Below are positions 1 through 10,964 of a stretch of DNA of 64,000 nucleotides, piece after piece. The stretch is taken from contig JAJTUQ010000002.1 of the NCBI GenBank assembly GCA_021399445.1, positions 8,122,001-8,186,000 on the forward strand, written 5' to 3'. Each line of letters begins with the position of its first letter. Positions within the stretch are counted from its first letter, which is position 1. The notes under the pieces are model-generated. The model was given only the letters and a program-made list of their open reading frames with translations, did not search any database and was not told the DNA's origin. Both the position numbers and the translations under genes were made by a program. This DNA comes from Xylogone sp. PMI_703. Taxonomy: Eukaryota > Ascomycota > Leotiomycetes.

Positions 1-690
1 GGAGCGATTTCACAAGTTGGTGTTTATGTCTGCAGGATATACCGCGCCTGGGGTATTTTTTGACGTCGATGGGTTGAATGTCATGAGTCAATCGCAGCTG
101 GGATACATGCAACTAGGGTATTGGTACTTCTTCAATTCGTATGATGCCGAAGATCTCATAGTCAAGAATGTATGCCGCCTCGCTTCCAAATGTGCTGGTA
201 TACAGATCCAATATGCTGACGAATTGGTCAGCTTGAGTCATTCTTCCACTTGGCATACCCAGATGATAACAGCATCTGGGTGAAGAGCCTTGCGGCAATC
301 AATGGTACGCGGGAATGGCTGACAGCTGGCAAGACGGGCCCTCTTCCTCCATGGCTCGGCGAGGAAGACAAGGCTAGGTGGCTTCGGATCAACGGCCAGA
401 AAAACGCAGTAGCGGCGTCACTCAACTACTACCGATCGCTCATGCGCGGAACGCAAGCTGCTGACGAGGACCTATTGACGGATGCACAGCGCATGCTTAA
501 GGTGCCCGTACTTGGCATATGCGGCAGCGAGGACATGGTTACCAGGGCGGACCAGATTGGAGGTGGCATTAGGCCATATGCGAGCAAGGGTTATACTGAG
601 AAGGTGCTGGAGGGCGCTGGGCACTGGATCATGCTGGAGAGGAGGATGGAGGTGAGCATCGTCCTGCTCGACTTCGTGCGCGCCACTTGA
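1..690 (+). CDS. Epoxide hydrolase-like alpha/beta hydrolase, C-terminal part
   Basis: Two exons, 1-169 (partial, reading frame from base 2) and 232-690, joined by a 62-nt phase-0 intron (GTATGC donor, GCTGAC branch point, TCAG acceptor). Splicing turns two shifted frames into one continuous protein (VKN then LESFFHLAYPDDN). The visible part is the lid and C-terminal half of a soluble epoxide hydrolase-type alpha/beta hydrolase. It shows the Tyr-rich cap (YWYFF, NYYRS; the family uses cap tyrosines to hold the epoxide oxygen), a likely catalytic acid in GSEDMVTRAD, and the catalytic His in GAGHWIMLE. The nucleophile (Asp) elbow lies upstream of the window. The family hydrolyses epoxides to vicinal diols, usually in cytosol or peroxisome. 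Family assignment is firm; the substrate is unknown. Confidence 0.85.
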
Positions 691-2587
691 ATACATTTAC
701 TATTCCCAATGATGTTCAGTAAAGTAGTAGTTCAGGTAATGAAAGACTAATGCACTTATCTTTGATCTTCTGGTGCTCTATGAATGAACGTACACCCCAA
801 AGGCGTTTGATAGAAACTCGAGCCGTGGTAGAATGTGACGCTGTGCAAGCATGCAATGAGATACGACGCAGATAAGGCGCTGCCTCGCCACATCATGGCA
901 TTTCGAGGCCGCACACATGCATGCAACCAAGACGGCGATGCCCGGTTTCTGGGGGTTGTCGTACTCAGGCTCGTAGATGCGGTAGCCCCGCTGAAGGTTT
1001 CTGATTTGGACAGCTTGGAGAAATTTTGTCTTTGTAATGGTATATCTGAACTCATAATGCAATCATGCTCCAGCGGGCGAAGCGCTAGCAATGTGGATTA
1101 TACTTATACCAGATTGTATACGGGCCTGTGGTATTAATTACGTTTTCCCTTACTGAAGGCATTTGCTAACACATTACCATATCAGAGCAAACAACAACAA
1201 TTGTAGATGTAGTAGTATGAAAATACCTGAACACTTGTTACTGTGCCGCAAGGAAGCTGCACTAGCTGCAGCCAGAACCAAGTTCAGAAAGGGTTTCCAA
1301 CCGACCGATTAACCCTTCCATTTTTGTTGCATATAAAAAGAGGCACAGAGGACAACCTCGTATTCTTGATTACACGAAAAATATCATCAATTCCTCGAAT
1401 CTAGAAAGAAAAAAACAGGACGAAAGGAAAGAGGAGGTGTTGGAGAGGGGGAGAGCGATAGTAGGTCAATGCAGTATTCATTTAGTTGCCTCTGTTGCCA
1501 TTTTTTAACAGGGACGTGGCCCTAGTAATCTTTTAACATGTAAAAAACAGGTAATGGTGCTACGTATGTACTCATGTACACCCCGTTCTCAGAGAAGTTG
1601 AAAGACAGAAACGTGTGTACAATTAGCGTCGTCAACAACATCGCATCGACTACAGCGGTATTAATAATACATCGGCATTGATCGAAAAATCAGCCATAGC
1701 TTATCATGTATCAGAGACGACTTTCTGATGCACCCCCTCAGCACCCCAGGCCCACCTTAGCTTCCGGAATATCTTCTCAATGGCTTCCGTAATGGCTTTA
1801 TCGCTCTTAAAGTACCGGGGCAACGGCTGTGACAGTTCTTTATAGGCTAACTTAGGTAACGCTAAGCTTCATATTAAGAACTGCTGGATAGGGGGACGTT
1901 AGATATGTGTGTACAGTACAATAGGCACCACTCTCGTAAGAATGTTTTGTTACTACGATTTAGAATGATGGCATACTGCCCTCACCCACCAGGTAAGGGC
2001 TATTTGTCGTATAGATAATGAAATATACTGGACCCCTCTGGATCCTATGGATTATGCAGGGTTTACTACGTGACCATAATTTGTCCTTCGGGCTCTTACA
2101 TACAGGATCGTCGGTTGCTAAGGTGGTGAGGTTAGATTAGGCCCCTACTAGCTCCAAGTCGATAAGTACTGTACAGCTGCTTCTCGCAGCTGATGTCGAC
2201 TGTAGTATTACAGTATTTACGGTATTATGGAGCTTCATGGTGGAGTATGCATATAGCACTAGCAAGGAAGGATACTGTAGTGTCAAGCGGCGACCTTGTC
2301 TACATCAGGTAGTAACTTCCGCATTTATTCAGCCGGAATGCTGTGTCTATTTACAAAATATAGTGCTCTATAAACACTCCGCCACTATGCCTTCCGAGGC
2401 AGCTGCCCCTCATCGTAGCTCAGGCCTGATACAGCACCAATTGCGATCTTATAGTGAGCGCTACTTAGTCCCCAGTGTGCGGGACAGCTCCGTGCTCCTC
2501 CTGTTAGGACCATGGCTGCCACCTCTTCTATCTTCTATTTAATTGTACTTCTCTTGTAGCTCTGGGCAGCCTGAATAGCGTGTCAGT
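691..2587. other. Intergenic, mostly no recognisable content
   Basis: No supported gene. The open frames on both strands around 760-1137 overlap each other, lack family features and are probably chance. A coding-like minus-strand stretch of about 50 codons at 1704-1870 (stop at 1706-1704, ending GVHQKVVSDT) is preceded by an in-frame stop. It could be the tail of a lost gene; I do not recognise it. The last few hundred bases should hold the promoter of the acyltransferase at 2588. Confidence 0.5.
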
Positions 2588-4180
2588 ATGTCTGATCTCC
2601 TTGCCTATCTGCCGTTCTTCAAGAAGAAGCCCCCGCTACCGAAAGTGGTTGAAACAGATGATATCATCCCTGTGCACTTATTCGATGACTCTTCCGCAGC
2701 GCGTGGGATAGTAGTGGTGTGGACATACAAGTTCGAAGATGTCCTGGATCCTGACAAGCTCCATGCTGCCTTATCGCAGCTTTTTCAGATGGATGGGTGG
2801 CGGAGGCTCAGTGGAAGGTTCAGGTACCGGGTAAGACAGCGGCACTTCGATATTTTTACATGTGCCTCTTCATTGCGAGTAACGTCTTCTAGCCGCTAAT
2901 TCGAGCTATAGCCGGATGGGGAGTTAGAGATACATGTCCCAAGTGTCTCCTCAGAGGAACGTCCAGCTGTGTATTTCACTAAAGAACACCATGAAGGCCC
3001 TATGGCAGAGCACCCCTTGGCCTCTAAGCTACCACAGCCGACGGGTAAGGTTGCTACTTATCCAGGTCCCAAGGAGTTTTGCTCTCTTGGACTAGGCCCT
3101 GGGACGCCTCGCAACATAGATGACTACGTCTTCTCCGGCAAACCCCAATTCTGTTTACATGTGCAGACGTTCACAGACGGCACTCTCGTCTCGGTCACGC
3201 ATTCTCACATAACATCCGACGCGATGGGTTTCGGATCCGTACTTGAAGCATGGAGTCTCATTCTGGCTGGAAGGCCGGAAGCTGTGGCCCCCATGATAGG
3301 ATATCGTGAGGACCCCTTTGACGCCCTATGGAGCCCAGAGCCCAAACAACGTCATGTGCTAGAGGACAGGGTCCTCGACGGGTGGCGCTTCAAATACTGG
3401 GGACTACGCAGCTTGTTTGAGTCGTGGCTCTGTCCGGATGTGCAAGCACGCACCTTGTGTATCCCAAAACACACACTGGAGAAGATGGTGCAGGAGGCAA
3501 GGGGCCACATCATGGAGGAAGTCGATTCTGCTGGTTTAGGGACCAAGCCCTTCATTAGCGAAGGAGACATTCTGACGGCGATGGCCTGCCGGGTGCTAGC
3601 GCAGTACCACGGGCCCAACTCAGGCCGGGAGTTAGTGACTATCATGGCTTTGGATCCCCGAGGTCGCGTCAAGTCGGTTTTCCGTCAGGATGCAGCGTAC
3701 ATCCAGAACTCGCCAACGAATATCTACGTCTTCTTTCGGGCCAACAAAGCCCTCGAGTTGCCATTAGGTAAACTGGCCCTCTTAGTACGCGAAGCCATAG
3801 CAACTCAGGCCACAGAGGAACAGCTAAAGGCAACCGCAGCTCTTTCCGAGAAGTCTATGAGGGCAACTAAGATGCCAGTTATCTATGGTGACAAGAACAT
3901 GGCCGCCCAATTCATGTCCAACTGTATAAAAGGTAATTTTGTCGAAAAGATGGATTTTGGTCCAGCGGTAGTGCAAGACGCGCCTTCTGGGCCAAGAAAG
4001 AGCAAACGAGGACACCCCGTCTATTACCAAGCATCTGACCCATCTCACAATACGGTCTCAGTCATCTCGAGCGTTTTCGTCATTATTGGGAAGGACTATG
4101 ACAGCAACTCTTGGTTCTCCATTTCCTTACCGGGAAAGATGTGGTCGGATTTGATGGGTTATTTAGAGCAATTTGGGTGA
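2588..4180 (+). CDS. BAHD-type acyltransferase (Transferase family)
   Basis: Exons 2588-2830 and 2912-4180 with an 81-nt phase-0 intron (GTAAGA donor, GCTAAT-like branch, ATAG acceptor), giving 503 residues. ATG at 2588 begins MSDLLAYLPF. The intron removal restores the conserved run GRFRYR then PDGELEIHVP. The active-site HxxxD motif reads HITSD, about 150 residues after the splice, and a DFG element (KMDFGPAV) sits near the C-terminus where BAHD enzymes carry DFGWG. The family moves acyl groups from acyl-CoA to hydroxyls or amines; fungal members include trichothecene 3-O-acetyltransferase-like tailoring enzymes. No signal peptide, so probably cytosolic. It lies beside CoA-ester enzymes and a P450, which suits a tailoring role in specialised metabolism. 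Acyl donor and acceptor cannot be read from sequence. Confidence 0.88.
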
Positions 4181-4992
4181 ATTCTTGGTGAATAATTTCG
4201 ACGGAGATGAGCCTCGTAACTTCTTGCTCATAGTAATTGTAAGATTCCTGCCATGAATATGCCCTCCATCCTTTACCTTATGTACAGGATGACTGGGTAT
4301 ATGTCCTGGTATTATCATATCGAATACTGTTAATATAATAATAACCCTAGTACGAAATTATTCATGTTATATCATATCAAATAAATGAGGCTAACTTCAT
4401 AAAACTATTGGGTATTCAGAATGATACTGTTAGTATATTAATAATGTCTTCTAGAACCGCCCTCTCCTCCCCCTTTCTATTTTCTCTCTTTTCGATCTTC
4501 TCGCTTTACACATCTGTATTCTTATACTTAGCCAGAATATCTAATGATATACATACATCATGATATATATTGTCAGAGACGATAATAACCATAGCAAGTA
4601 ATCACCAAAGTAGTGATAGATCTGCTTGAAGATAGTAGTGTGACAAAGTGTACAGGGTCAAAGGAGTAAGAATGGAAAGGTAGCTTTATTATCGGGTGCA
4701 AAAATTCATTAACTAAAATGTGTTCCCCGCTAAGCTTGTACATGCGTTTACGTGTAATGCTTTTCTACTATAAAAAGCAAGCCGACCCGTAAAACCCTTT
4801 TGGGAAGGTCGCTTACAGTGCTGTAGATAGGCGGCCTGGCATTTGAGAGCTCCTCTCTTGTCGCCGACACAGGTTCCTTAAAGTACAAACTACTCCTTAT
4901 CTGTCGAAATAATAATATTTCAAAGCAAATCAGATTAATATCAATTATTATACTGATACAAGACAACATTTGAGAGCAATTTTCATAGTAGA
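4181..4992. other. AT-rich intergenic spacer
   Basis: Simple AT-rich spacer between two genes on the same strand. It holds short runs such as TTAATATAATAATAA and a pyrimidine-rich stretch near 4455-4510. No gene or repeat family is recognised. It should contain the terminator of the acyltransferase and the promoter of the enoyl-CoA hydratase. Confidence 0.5.
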
Positions 4993-5952
4993 ATGATACA
5001 GAACATGTTCTGGAATGTGCTGAGCGCAGTTAGAGTGGATATATGGGTAGCAGGGCTTTTATTCTCTCTCCCTGCACTGATACTGGAATGGTGGAGAAAC
5101 AACCAACTTTCCCATGATCATTCAACGCATCGGCTTCCAACTCCATGGACAAAACTGGAATCATATCCAGAATTCACCGTTTTCCAGCATGGATGCTCTC
5201 TCAAGATTCTTCTCACAAACCCAAGGAGAGGCAATTCCTTGACGCTGTCTGCTATTTCTAGACTGACTCTATTATTCAAGAGACTCAGCAATGACCAGGC
5301 TATCTACCGAATTTTGATAACTGGAGAGGGGAAGTATTTCTGCACAGGGATGGATCTTCAGGAGACCATAGCTGGGGACACAGACCAACACTTTTCGGCG
5401 CTCTATAATCTCTTTGAAGCTATTGATTCTTGCCCGCAGACAACAATTGCAGCAATCAACGGACCAGCCTTCGGTGGTGGCGTTGGTCTTGCATTTGTGT
5501 TCGACATCCGTATATCGATTTCAGATGCCACGATGAGCATGTCTGAAGTAAAGCTTGGTTTGTGTCCAGCAACCGTTTCTAAGTTTGTAGTGAGGGAGTG
5601 GGGGATTGGTCTGGCCAGGATGGCAATGTTAACTGGAAAAAAGATCTACTCTTCTGAGCTGCACAGGATTGGGACAATACATACTGTGGTAGCTACCAGT
5701 GAAGAATTATCGGCTATCTCAGATCAATTACTATACGACCTACAATTCACAGAACCCAGAGCAAGCGCCCTGTGCAAAAAGCTGGCTAGGGATGGTTGGA
5801 GAGATGCAGGAGGAGAGATACAATTCCAGAACATCCGAGAAACATTCTTAGTTATGATGGACCCAAATTCGCAGTCGCGCCGTGGAATTGCAAACTTCAG
5901 GAAAGGGATCAGGAAGACAGACTGGGAGAAAGCTCCGTCACAAGGTATGTGA
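4993..5952 (+). CDS. Enoyl-CoA hydratase/isomerase (crotonase fold) with N-terminal membrane segment
   Basis: Single exon as read, 319 residues. Residues about 60-250 are a crotonase fold: YFCTGMDLQ (115-123) and NGPAFGGGVGLA (156-167) form the oxyanion-hole region, followed by SEVKLGL (184-190) with a likely catalytic Glu. Crotonases hydrate or isomerise enoyl-CoA esters. Residues about 17-33 (IWVAGLLFSLPALILEW) are hydrophobic, and no SKL-type peroxisomal signal is visible at the C-terminus (SQGM), unlike many fungal fatty-acid enzymes. The stop lies inside a strong donor-like GTATGT at 5945-5950, so a further 3' exon is possible; I found no acceptor that gives a convincing tail. It converges on the acyl-CoA dehydrogenase, with only 290 bp between. 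This may be acyl-chain processing for a secondary metabolite rather than housekeeping beta-oxidation (inference). Confidence 0.85.
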   Translation: MIQNMFWNVLSAVRVDIWVAGLLFSLPALILEWWRNNQLSHDHSTHRLPTPWTKLESYPEFTVFQHGCSLKILLTNPRRGNSLTLSAISRLTLLFKRLSNDQAIYRILITGEGKYFCTGMDLQETIAGDTDQHFSALYNLFEAIDSCPQTTIAAINGPAFGGGVGLAFVFDIRISISDATMSMSEVKLGLCPATVSKFVVREWGIGLARMAMLTGKKIYSSELHRIGTIHTVVATSEELSAISDQLLYDLQFTEPRASALCKKLARDGWRDAGGEIQFQNIRETFLVMMDPNSQSRRGIANFRKGIRKTDWEKAPSQGM

Positions 5953-6140
5953 GGAGCGGATGGATTGTACCAAAAAAAACCACCTTTAGCAATGAAAATA
6001 ATATTAAACATATGTTAACCTTCAGTGATTATAGGGTTTACTTGAATTCATTTGGCAGTCAACTAAATCCACTTGAAGTCACGGAATCTAACCATACGTC
6101 TGCCGAAAACAGACTCTTTAACAACGGATATATATACCTT

Positions 6141-6209
6141 TAGGCCATGACTAAATCGGCGATTTGGAGGTGATTTAGTTAAACAAGGAGGCGATTTAGT
6201 CATGGCCTA
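6141..6209. repeat. 69-bp palindromic element, 18-bp perfect inverted repeats
   Basis: Arms 6141-6158 (TAGGCCATGACTAAATCG) and 6192-6209 are perfect reverse complements and both ends are TA. The core carries a further GATTTAG-like copy. This fits a very short MITE-type or transposon-end relic with a TA target duplication. It sits between the 3' ends of two convergent genes, so transcripts reaching it could form a strong hairpin, perhaps serving as a bidirectional terminator. Confidence 0.6.
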
Positions 6210-6243
6210 TATTTATCAATTCACCGTGGTTATACCTAGAAAG

Positions 6244-7744
6244 CTATGGTAAATTATTTGCTGCTTTTAATAGATCTTTCCTTTCCTGTGTTACAGCCAG
6301 CTCACCTAAGATCTCTTCGCTTCCACCTCCGACTGCAAGTGTTCTCATATCCCGACTTATTCGCTCTATTCTAGCCCCTGGTCCACTTTTGCTATAACCT
6401 CGGGCTCCCATGATCTGTTGACATTCTCTCACTGCTAATTCTAGAGCTCTAGCTGATGTAATTTTGGTCAAGGCACATAGTCCTCCAATATCGCTTCGGG
6501 AACCGGTGACATGGGAGTCTGATTGTGTCTTGTGAGACGGATAGGTCAGCTCCATTAGGGACTCTAGTAAAGCATATGCTCCCATTATTTGTGCTCCCAT
6601 GTTGGTAAATTTTAGCCTAATAGTTGGTCGATTGATTAGTGGTTGGCTGAAGGTTTCTCGTGTAATTGCATAATCGTGCGCATCCTCAACGCACACGCGT
6701 GCGAGGCGGATGCAATTGGCAGATATCAGTAGTCGCTCCGTATTGAGGCCTTTATCATGTTAATTAGTGCTCTTCAGTCACAGATCGAAGATGCCTTTAA
6801 AGTACTAAGCACTTACTCATCATCAAAGGTTTAAACCCCTTGTTGATTTCGCCGAGAAGATTCGATACAGGCACCTTAACAGAGTTGAATGTCAACATTG
6901 CGCATCCTATCTGCCTTTAGCATGACCAAGTCTCTAATATAGTCTCACAGACCGCTACCATACCACTTGAAGCAACCCCAGAGGTAGCAATCGGCGTACG
7001 AAGGACACCCTCAGCGTTTAATGGAATGACTAAGAGAGAGAGGCCTTCTCTTCCAGGAGACCCAGTTCGCACTACTGCAGTACAATAGTCCGCCCACATA
7101 CCATTGGTAATCCATTTCTTCGTACCGTTAACGATGAAGACATCCTCCTTAAGACTAGCTGTAGTAGTCATATTTGCGATATCCGAACCGGCTGATCAAA
7201 CTCATCAGGAGCTAGTTACCTTGGAAATAACATAAGAGGGAATAAAGGACAAACCGTCTGGCTCCGTTAGAGCTAGGCAAAAGCGGCTGTTGCCTGTGAT
7301 CACATCTGGTATGAAGCGGGCACATTGCTCAGAGGTGCCGAAGTTGATCACTGGCGGCAGACCAATAGATGTGCCACAACCCAAGGCCCATATTACACCT
7401 AGTGAACTACAGCGGGCAACCTCATCATTGCAAATAAGTTGATGAAGCCCATCCCAGTCTTCTGGCTTCAAATCCCCAGGCAGGCGCTGAGAACTGAGAT
7501 GCTTGCCTAGAGTGGTGGGATTGAAGAGTGCTGCGATGTAACCCAGCTCTGCATGATGTCTCAGGACCTTGTCTGGTACCTCTCCTTTTGCTTCCCATTC
7601 TTCACAAAATGGCCGAATCTCCTTATCAATATAGGCCCGTGTCTCTTCTCTCACCCGCCGGTGCGATGATGTATACCGCCATCCTGAATCTCGGGAATAC
7701 CACAGAGGCTCCACAAAAGGAGCCACAGAGCCAAAGAATGTCAT
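6244..7744 (-). CDS. Acyl-CoA dehydrogenase
   Basis: Four exons on the minus strand: 7744-7255, 7191-6964, 6906-6817, 6749-6244 (437 residues). The introns are 63, 57 and 67 nt with phase-consistent GT...AG ends. The splices restore family motifs: ALTEPD then AGSDIANM (FAD-binding signature) across intron 1, SSG then CAMLTFNSVKVP across intron 2, and LMMS then LNTERL across intron 3. The C-terminal signature reads QQIMGARGYSKSG and then GGGSEEILGELA. The start MTFFGSVAPFVEP was chosen because the usual N-terminal helices follow directly; the open frame continues upstream but is unlike the family. The enzyme is an FAD-dependent alpha,beta-desaturase of acyl-CoA. No targeting signal is obvious. 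Together with the convergent enoyl-CoA hydratase it could remodel an acyl chain. Confidence 0.9.
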
Positions 7745-8507
7745 TGCGATGGCTTTGGGTGTTACTGTGACTGAGACAGAGAAATACGGTTTGCAAATAT
7801 ATATCAAACGTGGAGATGCATTCTCTCCTATAATATAACCATATTTGATACCCAGCCCCAGCTGGTGGTTTGCCTCGTAGGCATGTGGTAGCTGGGGTCG
7901 GCCCGGACGCCCTGGCGAAAATGCAAGTGAAAATAGCGGGATTAGTGGGCATTGTTGCCACGTCAGAAAGCGGTGATTCCGGATCTTGCCCTTTGTTGGA
8001 GCAGTCATATGTACGTAAGGGGGCGTAGTAAGTGAGGTTGTTTTAGTCAAACCAAGAGATTTTCTTACGCTGCTTTCATAAATTTGTACAAAATAACGAC
8101 CGGAAGACCAACAATAAACGTTTAAAACATCAGCATCAAATAAGGCTTCAGCTTGCAATATTAGGGGAAAGGGGAAACATCCGGTATTTTATATTTAGAC
8201 AATGCAGAGCAAATTCGCTGAACCCCTCCCCGAATCCTAGTCTTACCATACTATAAGCCTAGTACCACATCTCGCCACAATAAAAGGCCCTATCCAAAAG
8301 GGCTCTTGTCATAATGCTTAATCTCGTTCTGAGCCACTATTAGTGTTCTATAGATCTATATGAGGCACGAAGTAGGTTCAGTGGTCGACTCTGCCACAGT
8401 TTTATTCTATGCCGACATCTAATGGGACCGATCTTTGACAGTTGCATCTCTGCCACATCCTACAGAGTCTGGACCAACTACTTGTTGTGGTTTCATGAAA
8501 TGCTTAA
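7745..8507. other. Intergenic, upstream of the acyl-CoA dehydrogenase
   Basis: The promoter region of the minus-strand dehydrogenase gene should lie here. An open frame does run upstream from the dehydrogenase start to 8158, but it has no family similarity and is not taken as coding. No repeats were recognised. Confidence 0.4.
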
Positions 8508-9113
8508 ATCCCAGGAGCCTATCTCGGGCGTTTCCACGGAAAGGACTCTCGATTAGGGATAGACCCGAGTACAATTTTGTCATCGCCCACATATGAACCG
8601 CCAGAATGCAAACCACGTCGTTCTGTTTCCAGAGCATACGATATATGGAGTCTAGCTTGTCTATACTTAGGATTTATTATCTGGTTGTTAGAAGGTGCGG
8701 AACAGATAGTCAAATTTTCAGACCTTAGAGGAAGGCAAAATCCTGTTACAGGAATCGATGATGATAGCTTTTTCACTATCATCACAGAGACTACAGCTTC
8801 AATCCGCAAGGACGTTATTACTTGAACTGACCGATTACATGAGAATGAGAAGTGTTCACAGGCGGTTCGCGGCTTTTTAGAATTTATAAAGGATCGTATG
8901 CTAAAAGTGGCTGCGCAATATCTCGCTTCGCATCAAGATCTAAACGACACACTCGAGACATACCTTAGAAAGGTAGAAGATGGTGAAGACTACTTACTGA
9001 AGCCAGTCCTACAGCTACCGAATACTGTGAAGAACGTCAACTTGCTCAGCACACACAATAACTACAGAGTAAATACAGTGCACTCTCGTTGGAGACTCAA
9101 ATCAGAAAACTGA
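8508..9113 (+). pseudogene. Protein kinase C-terminal lobe relic
   Basis: A plus-strand frame reads GRFHGKDSRLGIDP, then SSPTYEPPECKPRRSVSRAYDI and WSLACLYL. This is the activation-segment end (APE-like PPE) and the DxWS helix-F motif of fungal protein kinases. The frame is closed by TGA at 8823-8825, where the family has Trp (TGG), then continues in the same frame as TDRLHENEKCSQAV and FLEFIKDRMLKVAAQYL. The N-lobe and DFG are absent or unrecognisable, and a stop also interrupts the frame just upstream, near 8505. It is therefore a decayed fragment rather than a working gene. The G-to-A stop mutation is the type RIP makes, though one change is weak evidence. Confidence 0.75.
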
Positions 9114-10104
9114 TATCCAACCCGCTGATGGGAGTGAATTCGCTGGCAACTTGCCAAAGATTCAAATAACTAGTCATGAGGAAGAATGACATAATGTTTG
9201 CTGGGGAATGATCTACAATATATGCATATACCGCCATCCGGGGCTTTCGAAAACAAAGTACATGGTCTCTTCGTGACTCATTTCATAGAACAAAGAGTCA
9301 TGAACGTTTCTCCTTTGCTTTATTTGTTGCTAATACAACATATTAGTGACCCATATCGTTTATTTGGGTCCATGTAGGCTCATCCAGGATATACATATAG
9401 TTGGAGCGTATAGAGTCGTATCATGAACAGTGAAAAGGATTTGTAAATACACCATGGACGAACTTGTATATAAGATGCTTAGATGACTATCTCATAGCCT
9501 CAATATCAACTATTTATAGTCATCTGCCATAGAAGTTAATAAAAGCGATATTCGTCCCTAATTGTGGTTTTCTACCAGTCGCTTTGCTGGGGTTAGCCTT
9601 GGCACTCCAGAGTCATTATTCACTTATCAGTGATCTCATCATCTATCTAAAGTAATTTTCGATTGAAATTGATATACAATGGCAACTCCTGAACAAGAAG
9701 TCAATATGAGGTGTGGATGCGCGTCAGGATTTCCTTTACATCCTGCTAATATGAAGTTGTAGTACATTGTAAAATTTAGTTTCAAAGCTCCAAGTAGTTG
9801 AGAAAAAGCAGTTATACCAACTAATTGAACTCTGAAATCTAAACAACTGTATGAAAATACCAGATGACAGTTCAGCTAGTCCAAAGCTAACACATTATAA
9901 GAATCCATAAAAAAAACGCCAGCTCCTATTTTTGTCAGCAGCCAACGCCTACTCACATCGCAATCTCTATAGTCTTCCGATCCGTTTGAATCCACTGTAT
10001 TTATAAATTAGAAAATGTTGAGTGTGGCGGTCTCTAGCACACGAAAGCATACCATACCTCAATAATACCATCTATTCGGTCCCCTGCACAGTATTCTCAA
10101 CCCC
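9114..10104. other. Intergenic, no recognised content
   Basis: About 1 kb of moderately AT-rich sequence. I see no gene, tRNA or repeat in it. Confidence 0.4.
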
Positions 10105-10293
10105 TTATTTCCCTTCCTCGAACTTCCCAGCATTCTCAGGTTGAATACTAGCCGGTGCTGGATCTTTATTCACCGGCAGTAACGGCACCACGCGGGTATT
10201 TACCGCAGAACCCCGAACGCCAACATTTTTCCCTTCCTCGATTGGACCATTGTTGTGGCGACCAAAGAACCAGGTTAGAAGGACTCCGCACAT
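10105..10293 (-). CDS. Possible small membrane-anchored protein, 62 aa
   Basis: ATG at 10293 opens a 62-residue frame: a short hydrophobic N-terminus (MCGVLLTWFFG), then a polar tail rich in Pro, Asn and Glu ending KFEEGK. Composition looks more protein-like than most small frames nearby, but no family is recognised and no introns or partners support it. It may be a real short protein or chance; conservation in relatives would decide. Confidence 0.25.
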   Translation of the reverse strand: MCGVLLTWFFGRHNNGPIEEGKNVGVRGSAVNTRVVPLLPVNKDPAPASIQPENAGKFEEGK

Positions 10294-10964
10294 TGTTCTT
10301 CGATAAGTGATGATTTATCGGAATTATATTGGAGGTTTTCGGTGAATCTACTCGGTCAGTATATCTAGTGTTTGTTTACAATTTAGTTCTGTGTTGTTGG
10401 CAAATATATTTCCGAGATGCAGGTTGTTGGAGTTGCTAAGCCACACTCGCCTATCAAGATGCCTGCCCCCTAAACATGGGCTCAGTGCTGCTTGATTGGT
10501 TGAAGGCTTTGTTAAGCACTATTAAAACATTATTATACTCGTATTAACGTCCAACTTACAATTATTTGCAGGACTAGGGCATCAACCCGTGATTCTTCGT
10601 GCCAGTTATGTTTTCCATGCTCATAATGTCAATTTATTGGCATGTGTGCTTCTAAGGGAGATGCACTTATACCACTTATCTAAATGAAAAAAGCTTTTTT
10701 GTAATGGTGAAAATTCCCATGTCATCTAGTCATACTCATGTCTCAAGCCTGCGGCTAGAAGATATCTAGCCGAGCTATAAGCTATACTGAGCCCGTCAAG
10801 ATACACAGGGATCTGATCTATAGATAACATACGTGAAACCATGACGTTATGAATATACCTATGAGCAAAGCCTGATTCTTGAGTTGGGCTCCCCTATTGA
10901 TCAAATTGAAGATATTGATGGCGACGAGCTAAAGATATTTTCAGTTATTGCACTTTCTATCCAT
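10294..10964. other. Intergenic, no recognised content
   Basis: Spacer between a doubtful small frame and the 3' end of the P450 gene. No feature supported. Confidence 0.4.

Noticed and set aside
756..1137. Three overlapping open frames on both strands
   Set aside because: They overlap antisense, show no domain or intron signals and have no recognisable composition bias; treated as chance.
2237..2542. 101-codon plus frame just upstream of the acyltransferase
   Set aside because: Low-complexity end (LLLLGPWLPPLLS), no homology pattern, and it lies in the likely promoter.
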